DNA from: Acanthococcus lagerstroemiae
Taxonomy: Eukaryota; Arthropoda; Insecta; Hemiptera; Eriococcidae
Assembly (NCBI GenBank): GCA_031841125.1
Contig: CM063112.1
Coordinates: 9,202,603-9,266,602, forward strand
DNA: 64,000 bases
Direction: 5' to 3'
The position numbers and the translations under genes were made by a program. Below, one piece after another: positions 1 through 11,660 of this stretch. The notes beneath the pieces are model-generated. The model was given only the letters and a program-made list of their open reading frames with translations, was not told the DNA's origin and made no database searches. Each line of letters starts with the position of its first letter. Positions within the stretch are counted from its first letter, which is position 1.

Positions 1-1335
1 TTAAAAAAATAGTAGGTGATTTTGGTCGCTGATTTTGAATATTGTATTCATCTGTTTTACCAGACACCACCTGAGGTGTAAAATTCATAAGCAATAAGAA
101 AATGCTGTCGGTATACTTCTTGTAGTACAATTTGAATTTTTGGAACTCAAGTCGGAGTTGGATCAAACATTTGACGCAATAATCAAAACAATAAATTTGC
201 ACATTTATAGTTTTTAAATTTTTTTCCCCGACCAAATTATAATTTTGTCTACTTTAAGTTACATTCTGCGAACTTTTTTGTGACCCAGCATGAAGAACCT
301 CGATTTTTTCCTAATAAGTTTGTAATTTCATTTCCCGCAAGCTTCATACCAATGTGTGTGAAGATTGCTTACGTAAATGTGAAATCGTTATTTTCATCGG
401 GAAGTTTAAATTCTGACAGCCTCAGCTGAGGCTAAATCAGAAATTTTGTGGAACATTCGAAATTAGAAAAAAAAAAATTCTAATTTAACAGTTCTCAATG
501 TTTGTTCATTACGGGCTAAATCAGAAATTTTATGGAACATTCGAAATCAGCAAAATGAAATTCTGTTTCAAAAGAGGGTTCTCAATTTTTTAGGATGAAT
601 CGATTTTGGCCCATTACAATTTTTTTGACCCATTGTTTGGTGGAGAGGGGAGAAAATTCAGATTTTCCCGAAGTATTTGTACTCTACTTAGAACATATTT
701 TCCAATGATGCGCTCTCAGACTTTGTTTCATCTGGTAAGTCAAGTGCACTTGACCCATCTACAGAATAAAATTTCTGTTCTGATATCCAAACCGGAGCAG
801 GATCGAAAATCTGATCATTCAGCGACTCAAAAAACCTCTCTGTTTCGATTGTTTGGTCACTGTGTTTTCATTTAAAATGTCCGTGTTGATGGACTCCTTT
901 CTGGCTCCCCATTGGCGGGCAAAAGAACTTATTCGATTCCTTAAGAAAGTTTAAGCACTTCAAGATTCAAGATTTTTCTAGGTCCGAGGTTGATTCCACA
1001 ACGCGTCAAGACAATGAAATCACACTTTTAAGGGTCAGTGGGCATAAATAAAATGGAAATTGATTTGGAAGACATTTTGAGAAGCTCCAGGAAGTATGTA
1101 AAACTTTGATACAAATACTGTTATTGACAACCAGAACCAGAAGAAATCAAAAGTTGCCACTCAAGGCCAAGAGTAACCAAATACATTATACACATAGCAT
1201 GCACAATTGGTCAGCCACCGCAGAAAATATTTTATGCAGAAACTGAAGCTCGATTTATTCAAAATTACAATCATATGACTGAAATTCGTTACATTTCAAC
1301 CGATTCAATTTTGAGTACAGTCAGAAGAAAGTAGG
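1..1335. other. Intergenic, no gene seen
   Basis: I see no convincing coding region; the short open frames lack recognisable domains. Two near-copies of a motif (ctaaatcagaaatttt then ggaacattcgaaat) lie about 80 bp apart near 432-470 and 513-552. A stretch around 780-860 (gatcgaaaatctgatc then cagcgactcaaaaaacc) matches a degenerate repeat family that recurs at 37630-38100, 48440-48680 and 60130-60830. Confidence 0.6.
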
Positions 1336-2127
1336 TCATTTCTCGCGTACCGGTTTGAAGAAAAATATGCTCCCAACGTATCTGCCCTATCACCAACTCC
1401 AGGGGCAAAATACTGCACGAAATACTGGACACACTCAATCTCACCCTCCTCAACCACCGAGCCACACCCTTCAACTTCGCTTATCGCACCTGATTCCTCT
1501 TAGATCTCATCATCAGCACAGCACAACTAAGCAACTAACTAGTCGTCCAGTATCACCCAGACATGGCTGGGAGCGACCATATCCACCTCATGGTCGAATA
1601 ACTACAAGATCCACACAACCACGAACCACCTTTCGCAACTTCAAAGCTGAACCATCGGAAAATAGACTGGAAACTCCACTATAAGACAAGCGCTTCAATC
1701 ATCACTCCTCCAATCACAAACCCAGAAGACGCAACCCAGTTTATCACCGCAACATTCCTAGATATATCACACAAATGCACACCACGTCCAACGCATCCAA
1801 TTCCTCGTAGCACAGTCACCCACAGAATACCTGTTCCTTGGTGGAACGCAGCCTGCTCCATCGCCCTCCCAAACCGAAACAACGCACTACGGAAACTCAG
1901 AAGAAACGCCACGCCAGAAAATTACATATACTTCAAAAATATGAGAGCCAAAGCCAAACTGGAATTCAAGATAGCCAAAAAGCACTTGTGGCAGCTATAT
2001 GTCTCAAGTATCACCAAAAATACTCCACCTGCCGAAGTATGGAACAAAATACGGGCAATAGAAAAGAAACGAACATTCCAGATCCCTACCGCCACTAGCA
2101 ACCTCATACATCGCCTACAGACATAGC

Positions 2128-3130
2128 CGAATCCTTTGTCGATTCTTTCGCAAAGGCTTCAGATCGTTCACCAGCCCCACCACACTTCACTAACACTAGT
2201 CTGACAGATAACGCCGAAGCTACTTACAACCAACAACTCACCTACAAAGAACTACAATCATCCATTCGACGCACCAAATTAGCAAGTCCAGGACCAGACG
2301 AAATCCACATTTCGATGATCAAAAACGCACACCCCAAACTGAAATTCTTAATTCTCCGCCTCTTCAACACCATCTGGAACACTGGACAATATCCTCAAGC
2401 ATGGCGACACACAATCATCATACCACTTCTCAAACCTCACAAACCTCCACACCTCATCGATAGCTACAGACTTATCTCACTCACCTCCGTACTCTGCAAG
2501 CTCCTAGAAAAAATAGTCAACGCTCGCCTAGAACGCATTCTTTCCACAGAAAGACTAATGCCTCCTCAACAAGCTAGATTTCAACCCGGCCGATCAACAG
2601 AAGAACAACTTGCCTTCCTCCATCATCGAAGCCTTCTCCCGTCGCCATCATGTACTAGCCGTCTTCTTCGATCTATAAAAAGCCTTTGACACCGTCCGGA
2701 AAATACAAATCACCGAACAACTATACAAATGGAATATCGAAGGGCGTATATACTTCTCTTTATCCAGCAGTTCCTCACCAACAGAAGCTGCAAAGTTCGT
2801 TTTGGTCACACCATCTCCTCAAGTCGAACACTAGACAATAGAGTTCCTCGAGGTTCCGTCCTAAGTCCCACACTCTTTAACATAAGTTTCAGCAGCATTT
2901 GTGAAGAAATAGCAACACCCGTAAAATCAGCTCTCTTCGCAGACGACCTAACCATTTTCATTTCCAGCACATCGCCACAAAAAGGAACACGTCAGCTCCA
3001 AGAAACAGTAAACAAACTCGCATCCTGGACATCACTCCACGGCCTAGAATTTTCAGCTACGAAAACTAACGCGATACACTTCTGCGAAGCACACACCTGT
3101 CAACACTCCATCAGCATCACTTTAAATTGA
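2128..3130 (+). pseudogene. Reverse transcriptase domain of LINE A, broken
   Basis: The RT would copy element RNA into DNA at the target site. Reading from 2128 it shows the finger motif around LASPGPDEI, then SYRLISLTSVLCKLLEKI, then QARFQPGRSTEEQL. The first catalytic palm motif reads FFDL-stop-KAFDTV, with an in-frame TAA at 2676-2678 where related elements have a Glu or similar codon. The frame then continues with VPRGSVLSPTLFN and an intact FADD catalytic box near 2932-2950. The stop in the palm plus frameshifts before and after mean no functional enzyme. Neighbouring linker and C-terminal pieces lie on the same strand in the expected order. Confidence 0.85.
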
Positions 3131-3775
3131 ACTTCCCTTCCCACTCCACATACAATCAAATACAACGAACTTCCACTAGACCTTCGTCCGACAACTACTC
3201 TTCCTTCGCTTCATTATCCGCATTAACAAATCCACACGAACGCAATTTCAACTAGAGGAAATCATCAACCGCCACAGAAGCTACAATCGGAAATGCTTTG
3301 CACTCAGACTATAAACTGCCCTAGAAACGCTTGGACTTCCATCTTCAACGCTGACCAACCCAGAAGCAACTCACGTCATCAACACAGCCATCGCAGCAGA
3401 ATGGTCTCAACGCTGGCAAGCTCAACATCACACACGTCAACTTTGATCCATCTTCGGCACCCCAGCAACAGTCATCCTCTCCACCAGTCATCGTAGACTC
3501 GACGTCATTCTCACCCGACTACTCACTGGCCACACTCGTCTTACTCATCCTCCGATATGCTCTCAATGTCATTATCCACTCACAATTACACACCTCCTAC
3601 TGGAGTGCCCAATTCTCACGTCTCTACGCTTCCATCGCCTCAATCCCCTTACACTCAAAAATCTTTTCGAAATCGTAACACCCAACCTAATCTTCCATCT
3701 TCAAAAAGCCAACATCTACACGCAATTACTCATAAATTGTGCACATGGATTAATTTCCTTTTCTTATATCTTGTA

Positions 3776-3913
3776 CATAGGCGCAAATAGGGGGGGGGGG
3801 CTCAGTCCACAAACTCTGAAAGATTACCAAAGAAAATGATTCAGGGAGTGGTGTTGCTTCATAATAAGGGGGCTTAAGCCCCCCCCCAGTTCTGAGCCCT
3901 ATTTGCGCTTCTG
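3776..3913. mobile_element. hAT-type MITE inside LINE A, with 8-bp target duplication
   Basis: A 138-bp non-coding insertion. Its ends are inverted: the left reads CATAGGCGCAAATAGGG and the right, reversed, reads CAGAAGCGCAAATAGGG (14 of 17 match). It is flanked by the identical octamer ATCTTGTA at 3768-3775 and 3914-3921. CAG-type ends plus an 8-bp duplication are the signature of the hAT superfamily. It inserted into the 3' part of LINE A, so it is younger than that LINE. Long G and C runs sit just inside both ends. Confidence 0.85.
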
Positions 3914-4016
3914 ATCTTGTAACTTGTAACTTGCAAAATCCTGTAATTGTGGCCAATGTTGCCCCTGCATTACGAAAATAAATAAATTGAATCATTGAAT
4001 TATTTATCAGCTCTGC

Positions 4017-5653
4017 TAATTGAATCGGTTAGAACCAAAAGGGGTCAAGTCCAAAAATCGCACTTTTCAGGAAGCGATAAAAGCTGTTTTATACGAAAAT
4101 TTTAAAATCGTGGCAGGGTGGTGGTAGAGGGTCACAAGAGACAACTTTTAAGCGTGGTTCCGTCGAATAAAATTTTGATGGGCCGAAGCTGGGGAGCTCA
4201 AAGTTTTTGGACTTAACCCCTTTTGGTTCTGAACGATTTTTTTGCAGTTTTACGGCTCCAGATTGCCCCCCTTTGTAGCCAGACATAAAGGGGTCACTTT
4301 AGTCTTGGTCCCATTCCAATCGAGCAATATCCCTGATGCTTGTAAGCAGGGCTGTGATAACGAAACGGATTAGTTAAGTTAACATGGTATTATTACCGCT
4401 TCATCCCGGTAAATGGTTCCGGTAAATAACGTTACAACTGGTTACGGTATTGTTTCGGTAACGTTACGTTAAGGTATTCGTTTCCAATGTTAATTTAAGA
4501 TAATAAACCAATAAGAATTTCACATTACGCCCACTTTGTTGCTTCGTTCTATACGTTTATATTTCACTGAAGAACAAGGAACTAATAGTTAAATATTGTG
4601 GAGCTTCCTAATTTTTTATTTGTATTAGAGGCGCCGATTTGGTAAACATATGCGGTGGGGGGGGGGGGAGTAAAGTTGTTCATTTTTAGTCACGATAGAT
4701 GAGAGGACGTTGAACATGTACGCTACTGACACAGGTGTTGATCAATATAAGTAGTGAAATAGGTCTTATATACACTGTACCCTACATAATCACGTTCACG
4801 ATCACAATTCAGATTAGAGACTAGAGCAAAATAAAACAAAAACAGTTAAACATATGGAGGAATGGTGAAAAAAAATCAGAAGATGGAACTTAAACACGTG
4901 AATTTTACAAGATAACACAACTCAAAACAAGTAATTCTTAACCCATGTATATCTTAGCAATCTACAAACCGGAATTCAAAAGGGGCTTTAGTTCACTATA
5001 CATTAGGGTTAAACTGAGAACTTCTATTGTTATCTACTGATAGACTGATACTGAGTCTAAGGCCCGTTTCACACTATGCCGTGTTGCCGGAACGGCAGCC
5101 CTGAAGGCGGTCAAATTATCACACAAAAGTCGGGTCTTCACCCATTCACCCAGTGTGCGTCGTCTTGTTCAATCTGAGCGCACCCCAAGATTTACCCATT
5201 TACCGGGTAAAAATGTTTCCGGTATTCCGTGACTGGTTCTTTTCGTTACGTTCCGTTCCGTTCCGTTAATTATGTTCACGATCACATTCAGATTAGAGGT
5301 AAGAAAAAAAGTTCTGAAGCTGTATTGGAAAATTGCGATTTCGTTTTTGAAAATAGCACTTTTCGGGTATAAAAATGCAAAAAGAGGTGGATGGCCCGGA
5401 ATTTTTAATTTATTTCTATTTTTTACACTATAATACACAATTTTCGAACAATTTCTGGAAAAAAACTATTTTTTGAAAAAATTTTATTACAAAAAAATGA
5501 AAGAAAGCGATGTTGTCAAAAAGCACTTTCCCAGCTGTTTCACGAAATTTCGACCACACCAACAGATCCGCGATACTTCAATACCCTATAATTCGTGAAA
5601 AAAGCAAAAACGACAAAAGTGGACTTAACCCCTTTTGGTTCTAACCGATTCAA
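4017..5653. mobile_element. Element with about 30-bp terminal inverted repeats, family unknown
   Basis: A near-perfect inverted pair bounds 1.6 kb: ATTGAATCGGTTAGAACC running on to ggggtcaagtcc at about 4019-4052, and its complement at 5621-5653. A third, inner copy of the right end lies at 4209-4238, so a short unit of about 220 bp (4019-4238) may be nested at the left side. The inside has no recognisable coding. It includes a GTTACGGTA/CCGTTCCGTT-rich stretch (about 4370-4470, 5210-5265) and a direct repeat of gttcacgatcacaattcag at about 4793 and 5274. I find no clean target duplication. Confidence 0.6.
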
Positions 5654-5789
5654 TAATAATGAATTCCATCATTTTTTAAACAAATATACTAAATATGTAC
5701 GTACTATTTTGTCTAAAGAAACTCTTATTTATACAATTTTTTTTTTTGTTAAACCTGGGAGGGAGTAAAATGATACTACCAACCACGCA

Positions 5790-5938
5790 CTGTCGCTATG
5801 TGGCCGAGTTGTATAACGTGCCCGCTTCGCAATCCTGGCCTTTCGGGTTTGAGTCCCACCAACGCCGAAAAGCTAGTGATATCCGAATACCTACCCCCAC
5901 AGTAACATTCTAGTGAACACAGTGATTACAGTATCAAT
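5790..5938 (+). mobile_element. tRNA-derived SINE, type 1
   Basis: The head looks like a tRNA gene: a box A-like TGGCCGAGTTGT and a box B-like GGTTTGAGTCCC spaced as in a class II (Ser/Leu-like) tRNA. These would act as an internal RNA polymerase III promoter. A tRNA-unrelated body follows, ending about acagtgattacagtat. The same head and body recur at 47972-48130, which shows it is a dispersed family rather than a tRNA gene. No long A tail remains. Confidence 0.75.
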
Positions 5939-7570
5939 CGATGTAGAAATATAGCGCGTCCTGTAACCTCCACCAGTTCGAACGAACACGATATTACAAT
6001 CGCAGAGCGTATTACCACTAGATCAGAAAAATCGGTACTGTGCGTGTGCACGCCGTGGACAGCTTACTTAAAATCGTGAAACACGTGGCTAGTAAGTGAA
6101 CTGCGGCTGCACACTCTTTGGCACAAAGAATAGAAAACTCCAACGTAATAAAACTATGGGGAAAGCAATGACAAACCCATCTAACCCTACCCCCAGAAAA
6201 GTTGCGCGTTTAATACCACGATTGCCAACGTCCGGCATCGGATACGGCACCTGAAGAATACCCCACACTCCACGAGTGGGGGGAAGTGCCCCCGTTTTCG
6301 GCGCCACCGCGCACACTTCATTGTTCGTGTCGGCTTACGTATGAAAATACTCAGCGTACATCCTCAAAGGTTTTTGAACGAGAATTGAGACTACTGCGGT
6401 ACCCGGCATTTAGGAACCGCAAGCAGTGGACGAGCTAAACCAAGTTATACGTACAATCAGTTGATAGCCGGTTCCCGGCGGATCGCAATATCTAACTATA
6501 CTCAGAATCCACCACCAATTCGGATCTCAGATCGCAAACATACAGGATTTCCAATCTGCCACGGATTGGAATTCGGAAGGTCACAACCGAGCTCCCCGAG
6601 TTGATATATAGGTATTAAAAATTCAACGAAATACGCAGTAAGCGTAAGAGTTGAAAACTCACCCCTCGCATCTCCGGAGGGAAAAATCAACGAGACCTAT
6701 TCACACTAGGTGTCTTACAAGCGTATCAAAATCAAAGGGTGACACCAGTTAATCGCGGGCTGCCGGAAATAAACATTTACGCGCCATTAGCTCGGAAATT
6801 TGTCGTTGTGATTAGTTTACAATGTCGAGCAGGGACGTGGCGTGGAATTAAATTCGAGGGGATGTCGCCGGACACACCAAATCGAAGGGTGCGGAACTGA
6901 GTATTCGGCAACGCATTATTCTGTAGCCCACGCAGACAATTCAAAATTAACCGCAACTATCACTGGCGATCAGTTAACGTTTCTGTAAATTGATCGCAGG
7001 TCAGACGTTTGTACGGCATTTTGGGCAGATTGAGAAAGCTGATACAAATGAGATTAATAACAATCGCCTGCTATCAATACAGATCGAGGCACGGTGTTCG
7101 GAATGGGGGTTGTTCGATGGGTCAGCTAATTTAGGGCGTTTCAGTCTAATTGCTGTAGCTACTTGTAGATTTTCTGCTGCGGTTATATATACAGGGAACA
7201 ATAAATTGTTCATCTGATCATAATTTTTCAGCAGCAAAGGCTATTTAGAAATATAAGTATCTAAAAAGGGACAATATTTCTGTACAGTAATAATAATAAC
7301 ACTGATTTATGAATATCTACTATCACTGCTGAAATTGGTAAACAAGAAACAAAACATAAATAAAAGCACTATACGCCAGGAATGGCAGAGTGTCTACCAA
7401 ATACAAATTTTTATGAAATTCGTGACTATTTCACGACCTTTTTATGACTTTCTTCATGGACTCTACTATTCAGGGGTCCTAAATTACAAAAACAAAATTA
7501 ATTTTAATACTCGTTAAATTTCTTCCTTTGCTAATATTTGGAGTTCATATTTAAGGAAAAAAATGATGAA
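5939..7570. other. Intergenic, no gene seen
   Basis: More CpG-containing and less repetitive than its surroundings, so possibly single-copy. The open frames (for example 6089-6316 and 7001-7237 on the minus strand) carry no recognisable domain, and overlapping open frames on both strands suggest chance. I see no RNA gene. Confidence 0.5.
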
Positions 7571-7579
7571 ATAATGTGT

Positions 7580-7890
7580 GTGTACACACTGTGATCGAGG
7601 GGCGGAGGACAACCCCTGGCACACCCTGTTCGAGTGTGAGGCCTGGGGCAGGAGAGACGCGGGACGGTAATAGTGATCGATCCCAACAACAGCGACAACG
7701 ACGATGGCGTGATCGACCGTCTCGTGCCGGACATTCCGATTCCGAAGATGCTGAAGAGTGGATGCGAATGGAACCGGTTGTCGGCATTTGTCTCGACCAT
7801 CATGGAGAAGAAGATACAAAGTGGTCAAAGCAGAGGGCCGACGGACAAAGCTCGGTCCACATCGGACACAACTCTGTACCATCCTAGAGC
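7580..7890 (+). pseudogene. C-terminus of an R1-like LINE polyprotein, 5'-truncated
   Basis: The frame starting about 7582 reads CTHCDRG, then DNPWHTLFECEAW, then a stop. This is the Cys/His knuckle (C-x2-C, then WHTLFEC) and tryptophan-rich tail found at the end of R1-clade LINE ORF2 proteins, whose role is thought to be nucleic-acid binding. After a frameshift near 7670 the frame continues with VIDPNNSD and LSAFVSTIMEKKI. Everything upstream of the knuckle, including RT and endonuclease, is missing, as is usual for 5'-truncated insertions. A 3'-UTR-like region follows to about 8460. Confidence 0.75.
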
Positions 7891-7974
7891 TGCTGCAAAT
7901 GCAACGAATCCCCCGGCAGGGTTCACCCCGCCATCCCCATCTTCCTGCCTCGCCGCAGATACCAATACGAGGAA

Positions 7975-8386
7975 GTGAGGGATGAAGGAAGGAAACGCGT
8001 CCGTCTGCGGTGCACCCGAATTCCAGGTTAATGCTGGGGGAGCGTTGCCTCGATCAGTAGGATGTCCCATATTGACCCTGGCAGGATCTACTTTTTAGTC
8101 ATATCACTTGGTAGAGCGTATGGCGATGCACGCGCGCCAAAGTGACTCCCCAGACACAGCACCCCTGACCCCGGAAACTATTCTTTCAACTATCGCATAA
8201 GTGAACCAGAGGGACAAGATGCATTGAGGCTGGCCCGAGCCCCCATTTCGCCTATCCGCTTCGGACTCGCGTTGCCTTGCCGGGGCCACTATGGGACACC
8301 CTACTGACCGAGGCAACGCTCACCTAGCATGAACCTGGAGTTCAGGTGCACCAGACGGACGCGCTACCTTCCTTCATCCCTTAACC
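7975..8386. repeat. Inverted duplication of R1-like LINE 3' UTR
   Basis: The segment 7975-8085 and the segment 8275-8386 are complementary over about 110 bp (gggatgaaggaagg ... gcgttgcctcg ... cagtagg), roughly 85-90% by eye. The spacer of about 190 bp contains gtatggcgatgcacgc, which recurs at about 62007-62022 beside another LINE relic. This implies two 3' UTR copies in opposite orientation or a fold-back rearrangement. Confidence 0.75.
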
Positions 8387-8789
8387 CCTCCTCTTGGTAC
8401 GTATGGCGACGCAGGAAGGTGGTGAAGGAGTGTAAATGATACTCTGTACCCTAATGTACAAACTGCTTCAAGGTTCCGGCACGAATCATCCAAATTCGGT
8501 TACAACGCGTTAACTTAAAATCTACAAAGACTATTCAGACGCCATAAAAACTTGACTGACGTTTTCCAAATTGATTCAAACGCTGGTAAAACTCATTATA
8601 ACCCGGTCAAGATTCCTAGGACTCATTCATTAAGATAAGGACAGGAATTGTTAAGACCATTTTTGGACTCCAAAGAGACTTAGTCAGACTAAGTCAGGCC
8701 GTATCAAGACTTTATTAGGAATCATCAAGGCTCACTGGGACTTACACAGGCTTCTAAGATTTATTTTGAGTCTATTATAATTCACCTTG

Positions 8790-8970
8790 CCTTTTTTAGA
8801 ACATTGTACACCTCATGCAGAATCAAATACGACCCAAACTGTTCCATTCAAATTCTGTTATTATTTAATAATTAGGCACATATTGTAACTACTGTCCCTC
8901 CCTGTTAGTGGGACCCTCGGGCACCTGTTGGGGGGACTCAAATACAATTAAATAAATAAAATAAATTATT
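8790..8970 (+). mobile_element. Probable retroelement 3' end
   Basis: Non-coding sequence ending in gggggactcaaatac followed by attaaataaataaaataaat, the type of short-repeat tail left by 5'-truncated LINE insertions. A similar cccct...ggggacaataatataaataaataa ending occurs at 28735-28795. No coding remains. Confidence 0.45.
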
Positions 8971-9098
8971 TGTTGAGGCTTTACCACTGAGACTCGAATA
9001 AGTCCTATTCCGACTCCTTTGACACTCATTTAGACTCTGTCAATACTCATTAAGATTATCACATCGCGATAAGACTCGTCAGACTCACGAATATCACC

Positions 9099-10312
9099 CA
9101 GAGGCGAAACATGACTTTCAGTTTGAGGGGGGGGGGATGGTGGAGAAGGAAAATTTGTCGACAAGTATTTTTTGAAAACTAAAAATTCGCCGACAAAATT
9201 TTGTATAAATTTGGAAATTTGCCAATTTTTTAATCAAAATAATTTTTAATTGAAAAAATAAAAATAAACGAACAAACAAACAAACGTTCTTAGAAAATGA
9301 AAAATTAAAATGAACAGTCTCAAATTATTGGGGTGTTTCACCTCCCCCTTAGTTTCGTCCCTCCAAATGCAGATTGGAACCTAATCCCCCAAGCACTCAC
9401 ATTTGCCTACATGAGCATACCCTAGTCTGGGAGGGTACGCTGGAAGGATGCTAGGAATACTTGAGAGGAACACACAACTTCCTTTACACATTAAGGTGGT
9501 CATTATTTACCCTTGGTGATATTTTTTTCTGAATTTCCTCTGATTCGTCTCCTAGATTGTTTCAAATAAAATTAATTAATTTAAAAGAAACCTACAAAGT
9601 TTCAGGTCGATCGGATTAGGGGAACCCGTGCCACAAGCTCCCTTTCGTTCTTATGGAAAAAACATATTATGGAGTCTTGACTTTTGTTCCAGACTAAATT
9701 TCCCTCCTTATTCACCAGGACCAAAACCCGTAAATTGAACAATAGAACATTTGCTATCGGATTTAGCTTGTGACATTGGAGAATAAGTCTTTTGCTCTCA
9801 ACTTTTAGATTTTAATAAAATGTTTCAAATTTCTCAAATTTCAGGTTCTAGGTCAAACAGAGAATCTAGTAAAACAGAATAGTTATTAAAATCCGAAATT
9901 CAACGTTTGCTACCGACTTTCAGATTTTCGAAATGTCTTCCACACTTTAACATTGTTTCAACCTTTCAGATAACTTTCGATACTCTGCTTGAAACCTTCG
10001 GCTCTTGACTAACTAGTCTGTGACAGGAGTCCAGGGTACTTAATTTGACTTTGAGTTTGGGGAGGTGGAAGGTGGGGAAGAAAAATTTGCCGACAAATTT
10101 TTTTTTTAAACTAAAAACTTGACGACAAAATTTTAAAAACATTAACAATTTGCCGATTTTTCATCGAAATATGTTTTAACTGAAAAATAAATAAATAAAC
10201 AAACATTCATAAATAATGAACATTTCAAATGAACATTTCAAAATTTGCTGACTGTTACTGGGAAAGGTGTTTCAACCCCCCCCCCCCCACGCCCCTTTTA
10301 TTTTTGCCCCTG
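9099..10312 (+). mobile_element. Composite non-autonomous hAT-like element, copy 1
   Basis: 1214 bp bounded by CAGAGGCGAAAC on the left and TTTGCCCCTG on the right, flanked by the perfect 8-bp duplication ATATCACC (9091-9098 and 10313-10320). Inside, two modules in the same orientation (9099-9363 and about 10041-10312) flank about 675 bp of non-coding sequence. Each module has a G-run near its start, then ttgccgacaaat, an AT-rich middle, ttgctgactg and a C-run near its end. The right module has lost about 17 bp at its start. No transposase is encoded, so it would depend on an autonomous hAT elsewhere. Copies 2 and 3 are at 29360-35513 and 52504-53696. Confidence 0.85.
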
Positions 10313-11542
10313 ATATCACCTCATTGTTCTTTTAGACTCCATTACTTCTCAGGTTCGTGGACGAATTATGCAGCCTCTACTAAAAATTGTTCAGACCCCT
10401 CACACTCATACTGAATAAGTAAAGACTTCTGTCTCTGACGAAGCGAAATCTCGGCAAACTCATTTATTTCTTCAGAGCCGGTTTAGACTTCCCGGCTCGG
10501 TTAAGACTCATTCAAACCCCGTTAGGACTCATCAAGACCATCAATTCATGTTAGGACTCATTCCGATCGAGATGACTCAGATTCATTCAGTTTCTGCGCA
10601 AACACATACAGACTCATCAAGCGTCTAGTACTACGCTTGTGCAGGACTCGATAAGACTTTGTCTTATTTTTCTCTCAAGGAGGGGTAATTTCCCTCACTC
10701 GTGAAACAAAGGCCGATACCGACACTGAGCTCGACATCTCACTCGACATTTCAATTTATTCTGATTGATTTCTTACACTATCTACATTATTTGTCGCCTG
10801 ATGTGATACTCGAAAGGGCAGTTTCCGGGGCCAAGGGTGCGGTGTCTGGGGAGCCAATTTGACATGCGTACATTGCCATATGCTCCACCAATGGAGCCTG
10901 GAATTATCTTATTTCGAATTAATGACAAATAGTCGAATCGACACGTCAACATGTTTCTCGCTGTCGAAATTTGGCTCGACAATTCAGTAGATACTAACAT
11001 CGAATTTTGTGTAGAAAAATTGTTGAACACCCGATATTACATTTCTTCTGGAAAAACTTGCACATAGTCCGTATTGAACATGCAATGAAAAAACTTATTA
11101 GGGTTAAGTCGAATCAGAAATGGGAAAATTAGATGACTCGATAACGAGATCGAAGTATATTCGGAAATTGATCTCAACTTCTTCATCGGCATTTGAGTAG
11201 CCAAAGTCAATAAAAAATTTGTGGTTACCGAGACGTTTTCTGTGCATAATTTAATATCGACTTTCTCATTGGCTCTTAAGTAGCCAAAGAGTTGTCAAGA
11301 AAGTCAAGGCGGCTGAAATGACTCACTGTATATTATTCGATATTGATTTTTTTATAAATTTTTTACTAGCGAAAAAAGACAAAAATCGACATCGACAACG
11401 ATATCGGTTTCAACTTGACTTTTCAATCAACTTTGCGCGTCGAATTCGACAAATCGGAAAAATGAACAATTTGAATGTCGATGAAAGTGCTGACTTTTGT
11501 ATCGACTGTGTTTCACTGGCATTACCTCTCCAAGTATCCCCA

Positions 11543-11660
11543 TTAGCCTATACTCTAGCTTTTGGATTACGTAGGGTAGTTGTGGGACAGTTGCCACACT
11601 TTAGCCTATACTCTAGCTTTTGGATTACGTAGGGTAGTTGTGGGACAGTTGCCACACTTT
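11543..11660. repeat. 58-bp perfect tandem duplication
   Basis: The unit beginning ttagcctatactctagc and ending gttgccacact occurs twice in a row (11543-11600, 11601-11658) with no difference that I can see. It looks recent compared with the diverged repeats around it. Confidence 0.9.

Larger units (their letters stand above)
1340..3996 (+). mobile_element. Decayed I/Jockey-type non-LTR retrotransposon (LINE A)
   Basis: Relic of a LINE that would have encoded an endonuclease/reverse transcriptase polyprotein. In broken frames I can follow a linker (PWWNAACSIALP, about 1825-2126), the RT domain (2128-3130) and a C-terminal tail with the pattern LLTGHTRLTH, CSQCHY, LLLECP (about 3500-3640). 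That tail order is typical of I- and Jockey-related LINEs. The 3' end runs through an AT-rich tail (aaaataaataaattgaatc) near 3976-3996. A 138-bp MITE at 3776-3913 splits the 3' region and is flanked by a perfect 8-bp duplication. The copy has many frameshifts and is certainly dead. Clade assignment is from motif pattern only. Confidence 0.85.
8580..10665. repeat. Degenerate 'gactcatt' minisatellite, interrupted
   Basis: Short units around gactcatt(c/a)a(g/a) recur irregularly at 8580-8790, 8975-9098 and 10315-10665. The three blocks share the same strand and unit, so they are one array split by two insertions: a LINE-like 3' tail (8790-8968) and a 1.2-kb hAT-like element (9099-10312). No coding is seen. 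Confidence 0.65.

Noticed and set aside
4346..5103. hAT element from CAGGGCTG (4347) to CAGCCCTG (5103)
   Set aside because: Only 8 bp of inverted match and flanks cttgtaag versus aaggcggt show no target duplication.
5791..5868. tRNA gene, Ser- or Leu-like
   Set aside because: The anticodon stem does not pair well and the same head and tail recur at 47972, so it is a SINE.
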